Below are positions 18,095-26,468 of a stretch of 64,000 nt of DNA, piece by piece. Origin of the DNA: Thalassospira sp. TSL5-1 (GTDB lineage Bacteria > Pseudomonadota > Alphaproteobacteria > Rhodospirillales > Thalassospiraceae); contig NZ_KV880639.1 in NCBI RefSeq assembly GCF_001907695.1, positions 74,103 through 138,102 of the forward strand, read 5' to 3'. The notes under the pieces are model-generated. The model did not search any database. It worked only from the letters and a program-made list of their open reading frames with translations, and was not told where the DNA came from. Position 1 is the stretch's first letter, and each line of letters opens with the position of its first letter. A program made the translations under genes and the position numbers.

Positions 18095-18272
18095 CGACAA
18101 ACGCTTATGATCGTTGGTAAATGCTGCCCGCCCCCAACACAGGAGCAATACTGATATCACCTAATTTAGTCATGTTTGATATAACGCAATGCTGCATATT
18201 TGCGAACCGCTATCATTTCGACCTGTAATGAAACACTTATCGCCTGAACAAAATCATATCAGGAGGGACGAA

Positions 18273-19295
18273 ATGCCAGCGACGATGAAAGCAGCCGTTG
18301 CGCGCGAGTTTGGCAAGCCGCTATCGATTGAAGAAGTGACAATCCCCAAAGTAACCCCCGGCAAAATTCTGGTTAAAATCGAAGCATCCGGCGTTTGCCA
18401 CACGGATTTGCATGCCGTCGAAGGCGACTGGCCGGTTAAGCCGAACCCGCCCTTTATTCCTGGTCATGAAGGCGTTGGCGTTGTTACCGAAGTGGGTGAA
18501 GGTGTCAAATCAGTCAAGGAAGGCGACCGTGTGGGCGTGCCGTGGCTGCATTCCGCCTGCGGGCATTGCCATCACTGCATTACCGGCTGGGAAACCCTGT
18601 GTGGGGAACAGCTTAATACCGGCTATTCCGTGAATGGCGGCTTTGCTGAATATGTGCTGGCCGACCCCAATTATGTTGGCCACCTGCCCGATGCCCTTGA
18701 ATATGGCAATGCCGCGCCGGTTTTGTGTGCCGGTGTGACGGTTTACAAGGGCCTGAAGGAAACCGAATGCAAGCCGGGTGAAACGGTTGTTATTTCCGGG
18801 GTTGGCGGGCTGGGCCATATGGCCGTGCAATATGCCAAGGCGATGGGCATGAAAGTTATCGCCGTTGACATTACCAATGAAAAATTGAAACTCGCCAAAG
18901 ATTTGGGTGCAGACTGGACGTTGAATGCCGCCGAAAACGATGTGGTGGCCGAGGTCCAAAAGCAAATGGGTGGTGCCAATGGTGTTTTGATCACCGCCGT
19001 TTCCAATGCTGCCTTCAAACAGGGGGTTGGCATGCTGGGGCGTCATGGCACAATGGCGTTGTGTGGCCTGCCACCGGGAACGTTCGAGCTCGATATTTTT
19101 GATACCGTCCTGTCTCGCAAAACCATTCGCGGTTCCATCGTTGGCACCCGTGCCGACCTTCAGGAAGCCCTTGAATTTGCGGGCGACGGCAAGGTGCATT
19201 CGCATTTCACCACCGAACCGCTGGAAAACATCAATTCCATCTTTGATCGCATGCGTGGCGGCAAAATTGATGGCCGTATCGTGATGTCGATCTGA
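18273..19295 (+). CDS. adhP: Zinc-dependent alcohol dehydrogenase (AdhP type)
   Basis: Oxidises short-chain alcohols to aldehydes with NAD(+), or the reverse. About 340 aa, medium-chain dehydrogenase fold. Catalytic zinc ligands in GVCHTDLHAVEGDW and PGHEGVG; structural zinc cysteines in CGHCHHCITGWETLCG; Rossmann motif ISGVGGLGHMAVQYAKAMGM. The start is ATG 18273, five bases after a perfect AGGAGGG; the frame is open back to 18189 without support. Own terminator at 19323. Sequence is close to E. coli AdhP and the 1-propanol-preferring group. Confidence 0.92.
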   Translation: MPATMKAAVAREFGKPLSIEEVTIPKVTPGKILVKIEASGVCHTDLHAVEGDWPVKPNPPFIPGHEGVGVVTEVGEGVKSVKEGDRVGVPWLHSACGHCHHCITGWETLCGEQLNTGYSVNGGFAEYVLADPNYVGHLPDALEYGNAAPVLCAGVTVYKGLKETECKPGETVVISGVGGLGHMAVQYAKAMGMKVIAVDITNEKLKLAKDLGADWTLNAAENDVVAEVQKQMGGANGVLITAVSNAAFKQGVGMLGRHGTMALCGLPPGTFELDIFDTVLSRKTIRGSIVGTRADLQEALEFAGDGKVHSHFTTEPLENINSIFDRMRGGKIDGRIVMSI

Positions 19296-19322
19296 CCGGT
19301 TGGCTATATATATCCAATCATA

Positions 19323-19364
19323 AAACATGCCGTGCCCACAACAGTTGGCACGGCATGTTTGTTT
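19323..19364 (+). terminator. Intrinsic terminator after adhP
   Basis: Perfect 14-pair stem (AAACATGCCGTGCC at 19323-19336, GGCACGGCATGTTT at 19347-19360) with a 10-base loop and a T-rich tail. Also usable by the convergent GST gene. Confidence 0.88.
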
Positions 19365-19389
19365 AACCCGACAAGATAAACCGTGCCCG

Positions 19390-20022
19390 TTACAAATCCC
19401 GCCCGGAAAAGGGATCTTCGCTGTAATACCGGACCGGAACAGCCGTGCCGACAATCTTGGAAACCCGCTCAATCCAGCCAAGTAACGCTTTATAATCCGC
19501 CATTTCCAGGCCTGCCTCATGCGCCAGATGGACATAGGCATAAACCGCAATATCGGCGATGGAATAACACTCATTAGCGAGAAAATGCTGTCCCTGCAAA
19601 TGACGATCCAGCAGTTCCAGCACATGACTTGCACTGGCACGCCGGCGGGGAAGTTGTGCGGCATTCCGTTCATTCTTGCCCGTCAGGTTCCAATGACGCA
19701 ATGTCGCGACGGTGGATTGCACATAATCGGTCTCGAAAAACAGCCACTGGCAAACCCTGGCCCTTTGCCAGGCATCATCCGGCAAATAGGGACTGCCCTG
19801 CGCCAGATAGAGCAATATCGCATGTGATTCCGCCAGACACCGGCCATCGTCAAGCTCCAGAACAGGCACGGCACCGGCGGGATTTTTGCGCAGGAAATCG
19901 GGTGTATGACTTTCACCCTCAAAAATAGACACCCAAACCGTTTCATACTCCAAATGCAAATGGTGGCAAAGCTGGCGCACCTTCCAGGCATTTTGCGAAC
20001 CGGCATAATCATATAACTTCAT
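19390..20022 (-). CDS. Glutathione S-transferase family protein
   Basis: About 210 aa. N-terminal thioredoxin-like GST domain (MKLYDYAGSQNAWKVRQLCHH, in part; the cis-proline/glutathione motif NPAGAVPVLELDDG and the ES of LAESHAIL) and an all-helical C-terminal domain. The start is ATG 20022, eight bases after GAGG. Members detoxify electrophiles or act as lyases/isomerases; the substrate is not visible. Convergent with adhP. Confidence 0.88.
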   Translation of the reverse strand: MKLYDYAGSQNAWKVRQLCHHLHLEYETVWVSIFEGESHTPDFLRKNPAGAVPVLELDDGRCLAESHAILLYLAQGSPYLPDDAWQRARVCQWLFFETDYVQSTVATLRHWNLTGKNERNAAQLPRRRASASHVLELLDRHLQGQHFLANECYSIADIAVYAYVHLAHEAGLEMADYKALLGWIERVSKIVGTAVPVRYYSEDPFSGRDL

Positions 20023-20108
20023 GGCAAACCTCGTTTCAGGCACAAAAAAAGCGTTCCGGCATTGGGTAATGCAGGTGGCGGAATTGAAGAATTTTGTGGT
20101 TTTAAGAT

Positions 20109-20630
20109 TTAGGCGAACACAGGCATCATTTGGGCTTCATGGTCCAAAAGCCATCTTTTGCGCACCAGCCCACCGGCATAGCCCGTCAGTGTGCCGTCGG
20201 AGCCAATCACCCGATGGCAGGGTACAATAATAGACACCGGGTTTAGGGCATTGGCGCGGGCCACGGCACGCACAGCCTTCGGATTATTCAGTTTTTCGGC
20301 CAGCCCGGCATAGGAAATATGGGTACCCAATGGAATGTCGATTAAGGCCTGCCAGACGGACTTTTGAAAATCCGTGCCACGCATATCAATATCCTCCATC
20401 GGCAAAGGGATATTTCTGCCCGCAAAATAGGCATCCAGCCATGCCAGAACCGATGCCGGGGCCATCCCGTTTTCCAGCCAATCGATATTTTTAAAACGAC
20501 GCGACTGGATAAGAACCATGCGGTCGTCATTATCTTCAAAATCAAGATGCACCAGCCGCCCCTGAACCGAAGCCAGACCTAGCCTGCCAATCGGGCTGTC
20601 ATAGCGCATAATATTAATGATCGTGCTCAT
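20109..20630 (-). CDS. ogt: Methylated-DNA--protein-cysteine methyltransferase
   Basis: Suicide repair protein that transfers alkyl groups from O6-alkylguanine or O4-alkylthymine in DNA to its own cysteine. 173 aa. The acceptor cysteine is in IIVPCHRVIGSDG, preceded by the recognition helix (YAGLAEKLNNPKAVRAVARANALNP, in part). It lacks the Ada N-terminal domain, which instead sits in the upstream gene. The ATG follows AAGGACC and lies 17 bases inside the end of the Ada-AlkA gene, so the two are translationally coupled. Confidence 0.93.
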   Translation of the reverse strand: MSTIINIMRYDSPIGRLGLASVQGRLVHLDFEDNDDRMVLIQSRRFKNIDWLENGMAPASVLAWLDAYFAGRNIPLPMEDIDMRGTDFQKSVWQALIDIPLGTHISYAGLAEKLNNPKAVRAVARANALNPVSIIVPCHRVIGSDGTLTGYAGGLVRKRWLLDHEAQMMPVFA

Positions 20631-22158
20631 GGTCCTTTTCCTTTGTTATCACATCATTCCCATCCCGATCCGGGATCAGGGCCGACCACAAATATTGCGC
20701 GGCATACGCCCGCCAGGGCCGCCAAGCGACAGAATGCTTTTCAAGTTCTTTAGCGGTTGCCGGGCCGCCGCCCATTTGCGAACCCTTTAAAATCCCAAGG
20801 TCTGCTGCCGGGAAGGCATCCGGGTCACCCAGCCCGCGCAGGGCAAAATAATTGAGTGTCCAGGGGCCAATACCCTTGATCTTTGCCATTTGTGCCAAAA
20901 TCTCGCTGCCGGTTTGATCCTTGAAATCGTTTGTGGCGAACAAGTCGATGACATTCGAAAGCGTCTGTGCCCGGCGGCGTGTCAGACCAATCGGGATCAA
21001 ATCATGGCCTTGCAGGGTGCCGGGTGCGGGGCACAAGTGGGTAATGCCGGTTCCCGCAACCAGCGTATCGGGCAAAGGCTGCCCATAGCGCGCAACAATG
21101 CGCCAGGCCAGTGTGCGCGCGGCTGCCACCGAAACCTGCTGGCCCAAAACGGCCCGCATAGCGAGTTCAAACCGGTCCCAACAGCCCGGAACACGCAAGC
21201 CGGGCCGTTTTTGCACCAGTGGCGCCAATAAGGGATCATTGGCAAAAACCGCCGTAATCGCCACCATATCGGCATCAAGATCAAACAAACGTCGCACCCT
21301 TGCGCCAATTTCGAGCAAACTGCCCCGGTCCTCGCCGCGCAGGCAAATTTCAATGCTGCCTTTTTTGGTGAAACGGCAAATCATCAGGCCCGGCGCATCG
21401 GCAATCAAAAAGCCCCGGGCGTAATAATCCGGTCCGACCGCCTCAAGCCCCGGAATGGCCCGATCACGAAAGAAGCCCAAAATAAAATCGCGATCAAAAG
21501 GTTGCCGGGGTTTAAGCCGCAGGATCATGTCGTCCCTTTTAAAGACAAAGGCCAATTCGGCCTGACCAGGTTTTACCAATGCCCCTTCTGCCGCCCGAAC
21601 CCCACGCCGGAATGCTGTCGGCGCATGACCATAGGCCTCTTTCATCGCATCATTAAAACGGCGCAAACTGCCAAACCCGGCAATATCAGCGATTTCCGTC
21701 ATGGTCAGGTTACTATCCACAATAAGCTGGCGGGCGCGCAGCAAACGCCGGGCCCGGGCATGTTCCTGCGGGGCAACCCCGGTATGATCCTTGAATATGC
21801 GTCGTAAATGCCGCGCCCCGACACCCAGCCGGTCAGCCAGATCCTCGACTGAACCTTCGGTTAAGGCTCCCTCCTCTATCAGGCGAACAGCGCGACGCAC
21901 GGTTGCATGAACACCGGCGGCAGCGGCACTGCCCGGTGCGGCTTCGGGGCGGCACCGCAGGCACGGGCGATAGCCATGTGCCATTGCCGCCTCGGCCGTA
22001 GGATAAAATTCCACATTCTGCCGCTTGGGCGTTATCGCCGGGCAGATAGGCCGACAAAAAATGCCGGTGGTTTTAACGGCCGTATAAAACCGCCCGTCAA
22101 ACCGGTTATCACGCGCCAAAAGGGCGGTATAACAAATGTCATCATTGATCTGTTCCAT
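20614..22158 (-). CDS. Ada-AlkA fusion: AraC regulator with DNA-3-methyladenine glycosylase
   Basis: A 514 aa fusion. Residues 1-75 are the Ada zinc domain with cysteines C35, C39, C66 and C69 (C35 matches the methyl-phosphotriester acceptor of E. coli Ada); about 90-190 an AraC-type helix-turn-helix pair; about 200-320 an AlkA N-terminal domain; and about 330-500 the HhH-GPD glycosylase with the helix-hairpin-helix MAKIKGIGPWTLNYFALRG and the catalytic aspartate in FPAADLGIL. It should sense methylated DNA backbone, activate its own operon and excise 3-methyladenine-type lesions. Downstream ogt overlaps it by 17 bases, completing the adaptive response. Such fusions are known in actinobacteria and some proteobacteria. 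Confidence 0.92.
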   Translation of the reverse strand: MEQINDDICYTALLARDNRFDGRFYTAVKTTGIFCRPICPAITPKRQNVEFYPTAEAAMAHGYRPCLRCRPEAAPGSAAAAGVHATVRRAVRLIEEGALTEGSVEDLADRLGVGARHLRRIFKDHTGVAPQEHARARRLLRARQLIVDSNLTMTEIADIAGFGSLRRFNDAMKEAYGHAPTAFRRGVRAAEGALVKPGQAELAFVFKRDDMILRLKPRQPFDRDFILGFFRDRAIPGLEAVGPDYYARGFLIADAPGLMICRFTKKGSIEICLRGEDRGSLLEIGARVRRLFDLDADMVAITAVFANDPLLAPLVQKRPGLRVPGCWDRFELAMRAVLGQQVSVAAARTLAWRIVARYGQPLPDTLVAGTGITHLCPAPGTLQGHDLIPIGLTRRRAQTLSNVIDLFATNDFKDQTGSEILAQMAKIKGIGPWTLNYFALRGLGDPDAFPAADLGILKGSQMGGGPATAKELEKHSVAWRPWRAYAAQYLWSALIPDRDGNDVITKEKDHEHDH

Positions 22159-22239
22159 GCGCCCATTCTAACAGAGCACAGATGAAATACTCGCCAGTTT
22201 CGGACTCTGACATTGGCAAAAATACCGCCCACAAAACAA

Positions 22240-22268
22240 GAACCGCGCCAATATTATTGGCGCGGTTC
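22240..22268 (-). terminator. Stem-loop after the 75 aa hypothetical gene
   Basis: Perfect 13-pair stem (GAACCGCGCCAAT at 22240-22252, ATTGGCGCGGTTC at 22256-22268) with a three-base loop, on the minus strand followed by TTGTTTTG. It lies 44 bases after the stop of the 75 aa gene and about 80 bases before the Ada-AlkA start. Confidence 0.72.
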
Positions 22269-22311
22269 ACAGCGATTGATTTTTACTGGCCCGTCAGGCC
22301 CCTGCCAAATG

Positions 22312-22539
22312 TCAGAACCGGGGTGGTTCGGCATCGTAAACCCGCTGAAAGAAATTGGGGTTTAGCAGGGTGGATACAGCAATCAGGGACGGCGACCGCC
22401 TTTCACTGACCTTGACGATCAGGGCATGCGGTGCTGGTGTGATGTCGCGGATTTCAAGAACCTCAAAAACCGAACTTTGGGCGTTTGTCACCCGGAACTG
22501 GTCGCCAACGGCAATATTCTGGTCCGCTTTCCGCGCCAT
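22312..22539 (-). CDS. Conserved-looking 75 aa hypothetical protein
   Basis: Small soluble protein with alternating hydrophobic residues that suggests a compact beta-barrel (VGDQFRVTN, SVFEVLEIRDI, HALIVKVSERR). No signal peptide, no membrane segment and no cysteine. A strong GGAGG ribosome site lies ten bases before the ATG and a perfect stem-loop follows, so the gene is likely real. I do not recognise the family; no function is proposed. Confidence 0.65.
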   Translation of the reverse strand: MARKADQNIAVGDQFRVTNAQSSVFEVLEIRDITPAPHALIVKVSERRSPSLIAVSTLLNPNFFQRVYDAEPPRF

Positions 22540-22855
22540 TCTTTTGGACCTCCGTTATCTTAAGGAAACAAAAACCAGCCCGGCACGACATGTCCACGGT
22601 CACTGGCTATGATAACGGGTTTATTATGCTTCAAAGTCACGGCAAAACTATGACAGCGTTATGACTGAAAATGGCAAATAACGAGAATTCTTCCGGAAAT
22701 CCGGTGATATTCTGAAATTATTTCGAAAAAAATTTCAGATAATTAAAAATATCCCTCCAATCATAGAAAAAGCAGGCGTTTTTCCTTTTCCACGATGCGG
22801 ACATAGACAGTTTTCCCCAACCATTCATTCGCTATGTCATCCGGGCTTAAAGCGA
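22540..22855. other. Non-coding stretch between the 75 aa gene and the efflux operon
   Basis: Low-GC sequence without a supportable ORF. It contains a short hairpin with perfect eight-base arms (TCTGAAAT at 22711-22718, ATTTCAGA at 22732-22739) and A/T-rich tracts around 22720-22760. It probably includes the promoter of the leftward 75 aa gene; I cannot assign the boxes with confidence. Confidence 0.4.
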
Positions 22856-22887
22856 AATGGCGGCACGACCAAGGTCGTGCCGCCATT
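22856..22887 (-). terminator. 32-base near-continuous palindrome, probable terminator of the efflux operon
   Basis: Perfect 15-pair inverted repeat (AATGGCGGCACGACC at 22856-22870, GGTCGTGCCGCCATT at 22873-22887) with only AA between the arms. It lies 90 bases beyond the emrB stop. On the minus strand it is followed by TCGCTTT, a poor U-tract. The same GACC-AA-GGTC centre occurs in the phasin terminator at 61486. Confidence 0.6.
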
Positions 22888-22976
22888 CGTTCCGTCATCC
22901 ATGCGGGGAAAAGGGGGGGAAGAACATGGACAACGAAAATCGCTATTTTAAAATAACCGGGACCTTTGCAAGCTTG

Positions 22977-24533
22977 CTAATCCATAACTTCCATATGCTG
23001 TTCCTCACCCGATTTTGGTTTTTTCGGCCCCTGCATCACCAGCAAAAGTGGAATAACAGCCAGCACAATCCACATCATCGCCTTAAAATCATCTAGATAA
23101 GCGATGGTCTGCGCCTGCAGCGTGATCATCCGATTGAGTCCAACCGCACCAGCAGTTGTGGTCCAATCCCAGGCATCGGGCAACCACGGGGCCTGCATGG
23201 CGTGACGGAACGGCGTCAACATCGCTGCAAAGCTTGAATGAATGATCTGGGTATTTTGCGTCAGCATGGTTGTCATCACCGAAATACCGATACTTGAGCC
23301 GATATTCCGCATCAGACTGAACATGGCCGTGCCCTCGGTGCGATATTTGGGGTTCAGCGTGGCAAAGGTAATCGTGCTCAGGGGAACAAAGATAAAACCA
23401 AGCCCGACCCCTTGGGTAATACCGGTTGTGATCAGAGTCATCGAACTGACTTCGGCAGTAAAACACGACATTTCATAAAGAGACAATGCCGTCATCCCCA
23501 AGCCAAACAGGATCAGGAACCGAATGTCGAACTTACCAACCAGTCGCCCGACCAGCATCATCGCAATCATCGATCCGACACCGCGCGGAGCGAGCAAAAC
23601 GCCCGCCGTCACCACGGGATAACCCATCAGGTTCTGCAAAAAGGGCGGCAACAGCGCCAAGGTTGCCAACAAAACCACCCCGACAATAAAGATAAAGATC
23701 AAACCGATAGCAAAGTTGCGATCCTTGAACAAACCCGGTTCCAGGAACGGGTTTCTGGCGGTGAACATGTGAACGAGAAACATGTAAAAACACAGAATAC
23801 ACAACACCGTTTCGATCAGGATTTCATAGGATGAAAACCAGTTTTGCGATTCCCCCCGGTCCAGCATCATTTGCAGCGCACCGATCGAAAGGCTTAACAA
23901 CGCAAATCCAAACCAGTCAAAGGGAAGCCCCGACCTTTTTTCCGTTTCTGGCACAAAGGCCATAATGCCAAGCAGCGCCATAATCCCGATAGGGAGATTG
24001 ATGTAAAACACCCAGCGCCAGTTATAATATTCCGTCAGATAGCCGCCCAGCGTTGGCCCCAAAATGGGTCCCAACATCACGCCCATCCCCCACATGGCCA
24101 TTGCAGAACCATGTTTTTCCTTAGGATAGGTATCAAGCAAAACCGCCTGGGACAACGGCACCAGCCCGGCGCCAAACGCCCCTTGCAACAAACGAAAAAT
24201 CACAATTTCGGGCAAGGAAGTCGCAGCACCACACAACATGGAAGCAATGGTAAAACCGGCAACCGAGCAGATGAACAACTTGCGCCGACCAAAACGGGAC
24301 GCCAAAAAACCTGTAGGCGGGGTCATGATGGCTGCAGCAACGATATAAGACGTCAGCACCCAGGAAATCTGATCCTGGGTGGCAGACATGCTACCCTGCA
24401 TATGTGGCAGGGCCACATTGGCAATGGTTGTATCCAGCGCCTGCATGATCGTCGCCAGCATGATGGAACCGGTAATCAGTCCCCGTTCCAGTGGCGTGGT
24501 TTCCATGCCGGATGTTGCTGCGGCAGAGCTCAT
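22977..24533 (-). CDS. DHA2-family MFS drug efflux permease (EmrB-like)
   Basis: A 518 aa inner-membrane antiporter with 14 predicted helices. Signatures: motif D1 LDTTIANVALPHM in helix 1, motif A GFLASRFGRRKLF, and the antiporter motif C GVMLGPILGPTLGGYL in helix 5. With the membrane-fusion protein encoded upstream and an outer-membrane channel elsewhere it should export drugs across both membranes. The start overlaps the emrA stop by four bases (ATGA type). Repression by the MarR protein of the same operon is likely. Confidence 0.92.
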   Translation of the reverse strand: MSSAAATSGMETTPLERGLITGSIMLATIMQALDTTIANVALPHMQGSMSATQDQISWVLTSYIVAAAIMTPPTGFLASRFGRRKLFICSVAGFTIASMLCGAATSLPEIVIFRLLQGAFGAGLVPLSQAVLLDTYPKEKHGSAMAMWGMGVMLGPILGPTLGGYLTEYYNWRWVFYINLPIGIMALLGIMAFVPETEKRSGLPFDWFGFALLSLSIGALQMMLDRGESQNWFSSYEILIETVLCILCFYMFLVHMFTARNPFLEPGLFKDRNFAIGLIFIFIVGVVLLATLALLPPFLQNLMGYPVVTAGVLLAPRGVGSMIAMMLVGRLVGKFDIRFLILFGLGMTALSLYEMSCFTAEVSSMTLITTGITQGVGLGFIFVPLSTITFATLNPKYRTEGTAMFSLMRNIGSSIGISVMTTMLTQNTQIIHSSFAAMLTPFRHAMQAPWLPDAWDWTTTAGAVGLNRMITLQAQTIAYLDDFKAMMWIVLAVIPLLLVMQGPKKPKSGEEQHMEVMD

Positions 24534-25687
24534 TGTCCGTTTTCTCCGCCCTTTGTACCTGCTTCGGCCTCGTTAACGCCAATCCAGGACAAAGCTGTTC
24601 TTGCAAAAACCGGCATTTCGCGTTTGTGATGGGTATCGACTTCGACAACCGTGCTCATACCGGCACGCAAAACGGGCTGACCATTGGTCATTTCCAGGGC
24701 AATACGAACGGGAATACGCTGCACAACCTTCACCCAGTTACCCGTGGCATTCTGTGCTGGCAACACCGAAAATTCTGCCCCGGTGGCCGGCGACACACTT
24801 TGCACCACACCTTTCCATTCATGGTCGGGATAGGCATCCACCGTGACATCAACCGATTGTCCCGGCTGCAAATATGTCAGGTCAACTTCCTTGAAATTGG
24901 CATCCACCCACATCGACTTGGTGGAAACAAGGCTGGCAACGGCCCTGCCCGGCGTAATATAGGCACCCGGTTCGGGCTTGTTGGCAACAATACCGTCAAA
25001 CGGGGCCTTGATAACCGTATGTGCCAGGTCCAGTTCGGCCTGGTCCAACGCCGCCTTGGCCTGCTGAAATTGCGGTAACTGTTCTACCGGTGTGTCAAGC
25101 GCCCCGCCAAGTTTGGCAAGAGTTGTCTTCATAGCCTGACGATCCAGGGCAATTTCCTGCTTTGCGCTGGCAACCGCATTTTGGGCATCGTCAAAGGCCG
25201 CCTTAGACACAACATTGCGCTTGCTCAGTTGCGACTGGCGAGCATAGGTTTTTTCCGCATATTCCAGTTTGATTTTTGCCAGTTCCAGGTTGCCCTGTTG
25301 CTCGGCATAGCTTTGTTTCAGGGCATTCATGTCCTGGCGAACAGAACCCAGATTTGCCTGGGCCTGTTCGACGGCAATTTTGAACGGGTCCTGATCAAGG
25401 CGCAAGATAACGTCGCCCTTCTTCACCGGCTGGTTTTCTTGCACCAGCACTTCGGCTATCTGGCCGCTGACCTGCGGGCTGATGGCAACCATATCAGCAT
25501 GGACATAGGCATTTTCCGTTTCGATATACCGTCCACCCGAATAATACCAATAGGCACCACCAACAATCACGGCAACCGGCCCCAATACAAGCAAGACCGG
25601 GCGCAGCCAGCGCCGTTTGCGTTTTGGTGCGGCCCCGCTTCGTTGGCCCTGTTCTGCATTATCCTCTTTTTCAACAGGTTCGCTCAT
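24530..25687 (-). CDS. HlyD/EmrA-type membrane fusion protein
   Basis: A 385 aa periplasmic adaptor. One membrane anchor at about residues 28-50, a biotinyl-lipoyl-like domain split around a coiled-coil hairpin (residues about 95-215, with NLGSVRQDMNALKQSYAEQQ and similar), then a beta-barrel (SMWVDANFKEVDLTYLQPGQ). It links EmrB to an outer-membrane channel. It overlaps the marR gene and emrB by four bases on each side, so the three proteins are translationally coupled. Confidence 0.92.
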   Translation of the reverse strand: MSEPVEKEDNAEQGQRSGAAPKRKRRWLRPVLLVLGPVAVIVGGAYWYYSGGRYIETENAYVHADMVAISPQVSGQIAEVLVQENQPVKKGDVILRLDQDPFKIAVEQAQANLGSVRQDMNALKQSYAEQQGNLELAKIKLEYAEKTYARQSQLSKRNVVSKAAFDDAQNAVASAKQEIALDRQAMKTTLAKLGGALDTPVEQLPQFQQAKAALDQAELDLAHTVIKAPFDGIVANKPEPGAYITPGRAVASLVSTKSMWVDANFKEVDLTYLQPGQSVDVTVDAYPDHEWKGVVQSVSPATGAEFSVLPAQNATGNWVKVVQRIPVRIALEMTNGQPVLRAGMSTVVEVDTHHKREMPVFARTALSWIGVNEAEAGTKGGENGQ

Positions 25688-26184
25688 TCTTCGTCGCCTT
25701 TTAAATCTTGTTTGGGGACCTGCGGGGCTTTGTCCGAAAGTTCCTGCTCGCAGGAAATCAGGTTCATACGCATATGTTGCAAATGCTCGATCACGACGTC
25801 CTGGTCCGCTTCCGATAAACCCGCCAGGGCATCGCGCCGGGTTTCAGCAGCAAATTCCCACATTTTGTCAATCAACGGAGAGGCATTCTTGCCAATATAA
25901 AGGTTCACCGCCCGCCGGTCTGCCGGGTCAGGCCGGCGCTCAACCAGGCCGGCTTCTTCCAACCGGTCAATCAAACGGGCCAGGGTAATGGGCTGGATGT
26001 CCATCAAATCGGCCAAAGCGGCCTGATTGATCCCTTCGCGTGGCACCAGAAACGCAAGTGCCTGCAATTGCGACTGTGTCAGCCCCAAATCGCGAGCACG
26101 GCGGTTAAACCGACGCATCATCAACCGTGATACGTCTTTCAGCAAAAAACCAATGCTTCTTTGTGGGTCACGCGAGGACGTCAA
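25684..26184 (-). CDS. MarR-family repressor of the efflux operon
   Basis: About 166 aa winged-helix regulator (NQAALADLMDIQPITLARLIDRLEEAGLVERRPDPADRRAVNLYI, in part) of the EmrR/MprA type. Such proteins repress efflux operons until a hydrophobic ligand binds. The start chosen is a TTG at 26184: the GGAG ribosome site ends seven bases before it, whereas the TTG at 26190 is only one base after the site. First gene of an operon with EmrA- and EmrB-like proteins. Confidence 0.88.
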   Translation of the reverse strand: MTSSRDPQRSIGFLLKDVSRLMMRRFNRRARDLGLTQSQLQALAFLVPREGINQAALADLMDIQPITLARLIDRLEEAGLVERRPDPADRRAVNLYIGKNASPLIDKMWEFAAETRRDALAGLSEADQDVVIEHLQHMRMNLISCEQELSDKAPQVPKQDLKGDEE

Positions 26185-26198
26185 GAACAAACTCCTAC

Positions 26199-26231
26199 TT
26201 ATTATACGCAGTGCATATTGTAAGCAATGTA
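26199..26231 (-). promoter_or_regulatory. Promoter of the efflux operon with imperfect MarR-like dyad
   Basis: On the minus strand TTGCTT (26227-26222) and TAATAA (26204-26199) are 17 bases apart, and a TATAAT overlaps the latter. Between and around the boxes is an imperfect dyad, CATATACATTG-CTTA-CAATATG. Transcription would begin about ten bases before the ribosome site, so the leader is very short. Binding by the MarR protein is inferred. Confidence 0.5.
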
Positions 26232-26394
26232 TATGAAATTTCTGCGGAGATTTTCAAGTGTGATTTCATTCACACCTTTGTGTATTAAGGAGATTTCATT
26301 CAACTATCTGTTTTAAAAAGATTTAATCACCAGATAGCCCCCATGCACAAAACGCAAATCTTTTAAATAAAGGCCTCAATCGCCCTCAAACTCA

Positions 26395-26434
26395 TAAAAA
26401 AACGACCCTGCAGCAGTTACCGCAGGGCCGTTTT
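26395..26434 (-). terminator. Intrinsic terminator after the YjiH-family gene
   Basis: Stem AAAACGACCCTGC (26399-26411) with GCAGGGCCGTTTT (26422-26434), one mismatch, followed on the minus strand by a run of Ts. It lies 35 bases after the stop at 26469. Confidence 0.8.
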
Positions 26435-26468
26435 ACCGGAGTCACTCTATCAATTCGGCGGGTTATCC

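Noticed and set aside
13886-22719. Exact 15-base repeat TGATATTCTGAAATT at 13886-13900 and 22705-22719
   Set aside because: A few exact 15-base matches are expected by chance in 64 kb, and the two contexts share nothing else.
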